Shown one piece after another: positions 57,295 to 64,000 of a DNA stretch of 64,000 nucleotides. Position numbers and translations under genes: made by a program. The DNA is taken from positions 124,001-188,000 of the forward strand of contig NW_026262740.1 of NCBI RefSeq assembly GCF_021869535.1, in the 5' to 3' direction. The notes under the pieces were generated by a model. The model ran no database searches. It was not told the DNA's origin and was given only the letters and a program-made list of their open reading frames with translations. The DNA is from Mytilus californianus (lineage: Eukaryota; Mollusca; Bivalvia; Mytilida; Mytilidae). Every line of letters begins with the position of its first letter. The first letter of the stretch is position 1.

Positions 57295-57735
57295 ATTAAT
57301 GAATTGTGAGATATTACTTTTTACTTAGACATCTGTAATAAACGAAAATGCAAGTGAAATGACAATTTTATAGTATTTGTGGTTGGGGTTTCATTGAAAT
57401 GCCTCCCACGCGTTTAATTCTATGACAGTACAGGGCTTAATCATCTGGAAATGCATTTGTTTATTTATAACACCATTTCCTCGTTAATGTTCTACATTCC
57501 ATCGAACTTAACTGCGATCTGTTACTAAATACGATTGTTATAGGAATCCCAAATCATGAAAATTGTTCTTGAGAATTGTGATCACTTGACCCGAGTTGCT
57601 TGTTGATATACGTGTATTACATCATATAATCAGTGACCGATGTGATTGTTAACTTGGAATTGATAGAAAAAAAGCCATATTTTCCTTCTGGGTTTTGTCC
57701 CATTTTCTGTCTCTTGCTGCTGTTTTCATCTTTAC

Positions 57736-57838
57736 CAGACGCAATTTTACATAGATTGTGGCTTTGATCTTCCATAGACACATTTTCAATTATATAATGT
57801 TCATCATCACTAGATAGTAAAGATGAATAATTCATCAT
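57736..57838 (-). CDS. Exon 1 of the minus-strand gene, with start codon
   Basis: ATG ATG at 57,838 starts MMNYSSLLSSDDEHYIIENV then SMEDQSHNLCKIAS, and the donor GTAAAG follows 57,736 in phase 1. It joins in frame to exon 2 (phase 1). The resulting protein begins with an acidic, serine-rich disordered region, followed in exon 4 by a basic stretch, which suggests a nuclear or regulatory protein. That is inference from composition only. Confidence 0.5.
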
Positions 57839-58539
57839 GATAGAAATACAAGAATATACAGTACAGAATCAGATCTACTCTAATATTGTTAGGTTGCTTT
57901 TCTAGGCACTTAATTTAGATATGATTATGTTGACAAGGTAACAAGACAAAACAAGTGACTGTTGTAGTTAATACTGAACTTCAATATTCAGACGTTGAAC
58001 TTCAATACTTGTTCAGGCCACATTGCATTTAAGTTGAGAAATTGAAGCTCCTAGGAGCCTCTTCTTTTAATCCCTTAATAGATAATTATTGATGACTGCA
58101 TATTAAAAAAAAATCATTGCAGAGAACTGTCAGTCATAGGGTGGTTGCATTACTGTCATTTGAATAGGAAATATGTTATGGCCAAGAACACCAAAACGAC
58201 AACAGAATGTAGGGCCTCGTCCTTTAGTCCTAAGCCGAAATATTGGAGAGGATCAACTTATGAAATTACTACGAGGTGTAGAAGTGTTAAAGGCATGGCA
58301 TCAAATATGAATTTGCATTCGGCAACGTCAAAGGCGTCGAGATAGGGGATATATCAAATGTGTTATCTCAGAGCAAACCGCATATTTATCTTTTGTCCAA
58401 AGAGAAAGATAAGAACATTAAATTTTACTTAAAGTTACCCAATACAAAAAATGTGGGTAGGGAGAGGGCCAACTTAGATACATGTTTGTATGCTTGTCTT
58501 TCATTTTGCTATGTGCTTGTCTATATGCCTTTTTATGTT

Positions 58540-59030
58540 TCTTTGATACATATATGACGTGACTCTGTACTTATACATCTCGTCATTGTGTTATTGTACT
58601 ATGGAAATTTGTGTATTCTTGTCTTTAATTTTTGCTAATATGCTTGGTCTATATGCCATTTTGTGCTTCTTTGTTACATATTTTCTGAGTGTGTTTTTTT
58701 TTAGTGATTAAGAATACAACACAATGTTGACTGCTGTACCCCTATTTTTGACATTTTTACCTATTATGTCTGTTTGTTTTGTTCACGCATCGTTGTCAAT
58801 ATAATGGAATTTGATGCGACTGTGATACAAGTGAGAGGATTAGCTAGCTTTAAAACCAGGTTCAATCCACAATTTTCTACATAAGAAAATGCCTGTACTA
58901 AGTCAGGAATATGACAGTTGTTATCCATTCGTTTGATGTGTTGGAGCTTTTGATTTTGCCATTTGATTAGGGACTTTCCGTTTTGAATTTTCCTCGGAGT
59001 TCAGTATTTTTGTGATTTAACTTTGTTGCA
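58540..59030 (+). mobile_element. Dispersed mollusc-type repeat, longest copy
   Basis: An ordered set of words (gactgctgtacccctatttt, gtttgttttgttcacgcatc, gaggattagctagctttaaa, ttctacataagaaaatgcct, gttatccattcgtttgatgt, tttccgttttgaattttcct) is shared, inverted, with 24,084-24,450. Non-coding. Family name not known to me. Confidence 0.7.
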
Positions 59031-60498
59031 TTGTAACAAAAGGGTCCTGGTATCATTTTCAAATTTTAGTATCTTGTTTGTGACAATGTAAATTATACAG
59101 TAATACTTTTTTGTAATCTTTTTTTATCTTATATCTAAAACTGCAAAATGTACAAAAAATGATCAAGATAAAAAAGTTCAGAAAGACAACTTATGACAAA
59201 GGATTCAAGAGGGGTGGACAGTTTGTGAGGGAGGTGGAAGGTGAAGGGGCAGGAGGTGGGAGACAAAAAAATAGGTGGGAGAAAAAAAAATGATTCTATA
59301 AGTGGGAGAAGGGTACCACCCTGTCCACCCCCTCATTCAAGCTTGATAAATGCACAAAGATTTAAATTTTTATGAATTAATTATAGTTCGTTGAATAGCA
59401 ATTTTCGTGGTTGTATCTAAACCACAAATGTATACATACAACACAAAAAATATTTTATATATTTCTTAGCGGAGGGGCGACAGTCGAGGTGTCGTGTGCA
59501 AAACTTTTCATGTTACGTAGTACGATTTCAGCTTCCGTTTGGCAATTTGAAATATTGTAAAAGATCGATTTGTACGTGTTTTAAAATCAAATGTACTCTA
59601 CTACAGTCATGGAAAATTTTCTATTTACACAAAAAAAAGGACTAGCGATACACATATCCAAGGATCAAGTTGCATTTTGTAGTTATACAGTTTGAGTTCT
59701 ACAACAATACACGTATGTCTTTCGATGAAATGTTCAGCGATATTATCATATTATAATAAGGTTTATGAAAGGTAATAACCAAAATACCACATCCCAACAC
59801 AAATCAAAACTTTTTACTAGACGTTAAAGATTTATCCGAGTACTCGCGAGTATCATGATCGAGTACTCGAGTATCCATTTCAGATCTTTTGACATTCCTG
59901 TTATATACATACATAAAGATATATACCAATACATTATGCATATAGTATAGTGTCGTACGTAGTTTCTCGATCAGAAATGAGGACACAAGTTCAATAATCA
60001 AATGAAACCTGATTCAACGGGGGAGTTCAAAGTAGTAAAAAGTAATCACCGTATCAAATTATTGTTACAAAATGAACATTAACCAACTTATTCATGGTAT
60101 GACATCAACATTTCTGACCTCTGATGAACTTCTCCGATTTAACATGCTGATTTGAACAAGACTATTCATGTTCAAAGACTTCCCGGAAATATACCTGGAG
60201 CGATAATTGAAATTTCTACCGAAGTTGATAAATTAACTGAAATCGCTTGAAGCAATAGCCTGATTCATCATAGATAAAGATACAGATATCGGGAGATGAA
60301 GCTCGTGTCGTATTTCAATTTTTTTCATATGTTTCATGTCAAATTCTTCATCCCAAACATAACTGTCTTATCAGGAACAACAAACCATTGCGATTGTAAA
60401 ATATGGCGAGAACTATGATAGTTAGAATTTTTCATTTCGGCTGATATGAAATTCTTACATCTTATACTAGGTTTAAACGGGGCAACTGCAGAATTCAT
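59030..60498. other. Intergenic stretch with a purine-rich tract
   Basis: 59,205-59,310 is strongly G/A-biased (gagggaggtggaaggtgaag ... ggtgggag) and followed by poly-A. 59,830-59,880 contains a near-palindromic cgagtactcgcgagta ... gagtactcgagtat cluster. No exon is supported. Confidence 0.45.
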
Positions 60499-60930
60499 TT
60501 GATTGATTGATTGAGTGTTGGTTGCTTAACGTCCAGTGGCCAATATTTCATGCATGTTCAGGACGAGAACAAGTTAACAATAAATACAATAGGTGTGTCC
60601 TGCAATAGAGGCCGTCCGGGATGAAGGTCTTAGAAATTTAGACTGCCAAGGCAAATGAGGGTATATTGGATAGGGACAGAAATTTAGCCTTGCAACAGGT
60701 CACCTACGGACCCCTCAAAGAGTTGTTGCAAGGGTTCTTAACGTGCAGAGACCGTGGCACTCTCTTTACACGAGGCATCGGATTTAACGTCCCCATTCTG
60801 ACCGGACGTGGCTGCAAATTTGTACATTCCGCACAGCCAAACGGACGCCCCACTTTAGCAAGGGTTTTACTGCCGGTCGGAGGAAGACCAATGGTGACCA
60901 TACTTCTATTCCCCAGTCACCATTGGGGGG
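60499..60930 (-). mobile_element. 420-bp SINE-like element, full length, no target duplication seen
   Basis: From gattgattgattgagtgttggttgc to ccccagtcaccattggggg, slightly diverged. Flanks (gaattcattt and tcctcatcc) do not show a convincing duplicate, so one flank may have changed. Confidence 0.85.
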
Positions 60931-62250
60931 TCCTCATCCAGTAGACGCATCTTCTAAATTAGTACAATAAGACAAAATGCAACCGGCCACGACATACAAA
61001 TTAAAGATTCCATTGCCCTAAGTGATCATTTGTACACCACGCCCCTGTCGAAGGACAATAAAATACCAAAAGAAGCAACATTATGTACACAGTCTACAAT
61101 AAACTCTTCACTAGAGGATGGATAAGAAGTCATATGAACATACACGAAAAGTAACGAGGGAGAAATAACAAAGACAAACCATCATTACACCATCCACGAA
61201 AAAAGGAATATATGCAGCAGTCGTTTATATGAAAGGACTACGCCAACCGATTTATGCCCAGAAAACAATCCAAGACAGTAATGAGAGTAACTGTAAGAAT
61301 ATCTCATCACTTTTATAAGACTTTTATATTTCATATAATTTACTCACAGAAAGTCTATTCAACAGAATACAATTGGAAGCTAACAGTAAATTTAATAGCA
61401 GCCAACACTTAATGTCCTTACTCAAATTGTAAAGCTATTTTTGGACGAGGCAGTTCTCATTATCCTAGAATCTGCAGGAATAAGTCTGAGGACATCTGCA
61501 ACATCCAAAGCTTACTATACCTAAAGCGTTGGTTGCCTAATTTTCGCGAAATGACTGCAAAAAAGTCATCTTAGACCAGTTTTGGTAAGGTGCAGAACTA
61601 AGTGGTTTAGAGACTCACTTAAAATCTTACTTACTAGTATCTCATTTTATTTCTTCATTGTCAGTTTGTACGTTTTCTCTCAAGTAGACATTTTGTGTAG
61701 TTGGGTGTGCAATTTATTTTGAAATATTTGTTTAATGAAAGCAATTGTTTATACCTTATTGCAGAATGTACATGTATTTACTATACAGAACACTCACTTA
61801 GAACTGTGACTTTGTTCTATCTCACATTACATGCCAGAATAAAGTGGCATATTGCTGGTAGTGACAGTAGGAAAGCAACACATAGAAAACAACTGTTGCT
61901 GATTGACTAGGGGTTAAAAGATGATATGCTTTCAAACTGCATTTCACGTTTTGCTTAGCCAAAAAGGAAGGTCCTTTTTCCTTATTATATTTTCCCTATA
62001 CAACTTGGCGTGGCATTATAAAAGTTCAATTGTAAATAAGAATAAAACAGAACATTTTTTTTTTCATTTCACAAGGTAAATGTCAGTACACAGACGGGAT
62101 CTAACAGCTTGAAGATATCTTGAAATTCATCACAAGACGAAGCAGCATTCTACCAGGTGGATTTGACACTTAATTCTCAGTTACTTTCACGAATGGAAAA
62201 TGATATCCAAGCCTTTCAACTTGCACCTTAAACCTAACGTTGTCTGACAT
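60931..62250. other. Intergenic stretch without supported features
   Basis: I find no repeat family or exon with paired splice signals. A frame at 61,701-61,910 lacks support. Confidence 0.35.
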
Positions 62251-62258
62251 AAATACTT

Positions 62259-62860
62259 ATGTTTTTATTTTTGTATCGTATGGAGCTGGTATTTGTCTCA
62301 TTCACAGTTGCAGTATCGTTGGCTATTGTTTACACTAATCAAAATTTAGAAATAAACCAAAATATAGATGTAGATAACCTCGGAGCTAACGTAGACCATG
62401 ACGTTGAAATGAGCCCCAATATTTCAACAGGAAAGGGAAGTCGCCACGAATATGCAGAAATGGACGAGTTGGAAAAATAAAATTTCATTTTATCATCACC
62501 CGAACAACGAGATCTTACTAATGCCGGCAGCTCAAGCGATTCGTCAAATAGGTTTCGCCTACCAAGCGATGGTTGTTTAAATCCATATCAGTCATTGCTG
62601 CCTACATTACAGCATTCCGAAAACATTCAGGATGATTCTGATGAAAATGATACTGCCTCAGGGCGTATAAAAATCTGTATATATCTCTTCGGTCAAATAG
62701 AGAAGACGATTTAAGACTATTTTCAAGAAATTTGTATCAATCTCTTCAATCAAACATTGACGTCTGCGTATAAAAATCTGTATATATCTCTTCGGGCAAA
62801 TGAGGACTTTATTCAAGATGTACCAGTGTACAGTAGTAGTAGTGATGGATGAACACATAA
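62259..62860 (+). pseudogene. Degraded transmembrane receptor: membrane segment and tyrosine-rich cytoplasmic tail
   Basis: The frame from about 62,280 gives a hydrophobic segment ELVFVSFTVAVSLAIVY followed by a polar tail with HEYAEMDEL. A TAA follows at 62,478-62,480, yet the same frame stays open for 60 more codons of tail-like protein (SSSDSSNRFRLPSDGCLNPYQSLL ... within 62,520-62,640). A +/-1 shift at about 62,660 then leads to AYKNLYISLRSNRED, SRNLYQSLQSN and, after another shift, AYKNLYISLRANED and a final VYSSSSDG stop near 62,851. The N-x-Y-x-S-L motifs resemble tails of mussel type-I receptors (scavenger or lectin-like). The extracellular part is not seen. A 101-bp direct duplication (62,664 and 62,767) created the repeated motif. 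Confidence 0.5.
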
Positions 62861-62931
62861 AACAAAATCGATCCGAATATGAAGGACAATAGTAAACGGT
62901 ATGTCAAGTCTTATTTTTCATTTTCTGTATC

Positions 62932-63080
62932 AATGGCCGATACAACTGATGGGTGACTATCAGTACTGCATGAATTCTTCTCCTCTGTAGTCAGTGCATC
63001 AGTACTCGTATAAATGGGCCGATACAACTGATGGGTGACTATAAGTCCCGCAAGGTATCTTCGTCTATAAAGTCAGTGCT
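62932..63080. repeat. Tandem duplication of ~77 bp
   Basis: ggccgatacaactgatgggtgactat ... agtcagtgc-ttc-ggtact occurs twice in succession, starting at about 62,935 and 63,018. Non-coding. Confidence 0.7.
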
Positions 63081-63199
63081 TCGGTACTGGCAAACTTTAT
63101 TATATACCAATTTTTAAATTTGCATTTGATAAATTTAGGAATTATTGTGACACTAAAATTATGAGTGACAAAAGATGTTTTTGTTAACATTTTATTTTT

Positions 63200-63311
63200 T
63201 TTAGTATCCCATTTTCTTTTCCATATTTGTTCCAAGACTGCAGCGTCAAGAAATAATAGAGACTAGTATTCCTGGAGATGTAAAACAACCTCGTGATTTC
63301 CTTACCCAGGT
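63200..63311 (+). CDS. Possible exon, unknown protein
   Basis: The acceptor ttattttttttag (about 63,203) is followed by an open frame YPIFFSIFVPRLQRQEIIET then SIPGDVKQPRDFLTQ, before a donor-like GTATTA. A further protein-like strip EPLMSYCKFNWDASGTYGQW ... DSYKKC stop lies at 63,421-63,525 after ttgatttcag, but the phases do not match directly. Not recognised. Confidence 0.25.
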
Positions 63312-63684
63312 ATTATGTTATGCCTTATTAAAAATCTTCCGCAAAGAAATTGAAAATAAACAGCTGAAAAGATTTATTCTTTTCCTAATTTTTGAAGGCT
63401 GAAATTTGATTTCAGAAGTAATAGAACCTTTAATGTCGTATTGCAAGTTCAACTGGGATGCGTCAGGCACCTACGGACAATGGGGAAAAGACTGGTGGCA
63501 AGATAGTTATAAAAAGTGTTAGGAAGATTTAAATTCAGTGTCACATTTATATAAAACTTTTTTGTATAATGGGTTTCTGCTATCAAATTATCATTGAATA
63601 CGTTTACAAAGCATACACGTACATAAAACAACATAATGTCGAATAAAAGTTAGTGTGTGTTTATTGTCTCTGGTTTTCATACGG

Positions 63685-64000
63685 CACTGTGAACCTGTAC
63701 GCCCCATTTTGGCAAGGGTTTGACTGCCGATCTGAAGAAAGATCAATAAATACAATGTTATAAATCCCCCTGAGGCAAATCAATCTTCCCACGAATATGC
63801 TTTGTTAGAATCATGATTGAAGGGTTTAAGGGTATGATGATTGATAGCTACTATACGTTCAATGGCAAATATTTCATGCATGATCAGCACGAGACCAAAT
63901 TAACAATAAATACAAAAGGTATTTTCTGTTATGGAAGCTGTCCGGGACATTTCGACTACCTCTTGAAAATGTGAGTAAATTGGATACGGACATACAGTTG
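63685..64000 (-). mobile_element. 420-bp SINE-like fragments, cut by window end
   Basis: 63,695-63,745 matches an internal part (cgccccattttggcaagggt-tgactgcc). 63,834-64,000 matches the tail end (gttcaatggcaaatatttca, aacaataaatacaaaaggta) and runs out of the window. Confidence 0.6.

Overview
This window is AT-rich eukaryotic DNA, very probably from a mussel genome (Mytilus or a close relative). The case for a bivalve rests on dispersed repeats that I recognise from memory as mussel or mollusc families, a tRNA-derived SINE with a mollusc-type central domain, GT-AG introns, and TRIM/NHL-type propeller exons like those that are highly expanded in mussels. The species call is inference and was not checked against any database. 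There are no bacterial operons, rRNA genes or CRISPR arrays. One run of about 100 N bases at 52,675 is an assembly gap.

Layout. 0-5 kb: degenerate dispersed repeats and old copies of an abundant ~420-bp retroposon, called here the '420-bp SINE-like element'. 5.9-9.4 kb: an NHL-propeller exon split by a 2.6-kb terminal-inverted-repeat DNA transposon (3-bp TAA target duplication). That transposon contains a second element with an 8-bp direct repeat. 10.4-22.6 kb: two phase-1 exons followed, after a ~10.8-kb repeat-filled intron, by a second NHL-propeller exon with matching phase. The intron holds duplicated segments, old SINE-like copies, and a 1.8-kb composite element with 463-bp terminal direct repeats inserted into one of those copies. 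22.9 kb: remnant of a third NHL 3' end. 24-25 kb: a dispersed repeat and a 15-bp microsatellite. 25.4-27.6 kb: about eight tandem copies of a ~260-bp satellite. 28.4-36.5 kb: four tandem copies of a ~1.9-kb module. Each copy has a minus-strand fibronectin type III exon (two intact, two with stop codons) and a plus-strand 72-bp exon-like segment that may be part of a galactose-binding-like domain.

37-43 kb: a C-poor hexamer-based minisatellite in a higher-order array, with three copies of a mini-exon (40.9-41.6 kb). 45-46.9 kb: two exons of an acidic coiled-coil protein, again joined in phase 1. 47.2-49.2 kb: a reverse-transcriptase-type retroelement remnant with a tRNA-derived SINE and a 420-bp element nested in it. 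50.1-51.8 kb: a broken CACTA/EnSpm-like transposase. 54.2-57.9 kb: a minus-strand multi-exon gene whose four exons agree in phase, plus an integrase-like fragment. 62.2-62.9 kb: a degraded transmembrane receptor tail with repeated tyrosine motifs. The window ends inside another SINE-like copy.

Taken together this is a repeat-dominated, accessory-type region. Exons of expanded families (NHL, FN3, coiled coil, receptor tail) have been tandemly duplicated and repeatedly interrupted by transposons. Many gene pieces are single symmetric phase 1-1 exons, which is consistent with exon shuffling and duplication. Complete gene models cannot be closed from this window alone.
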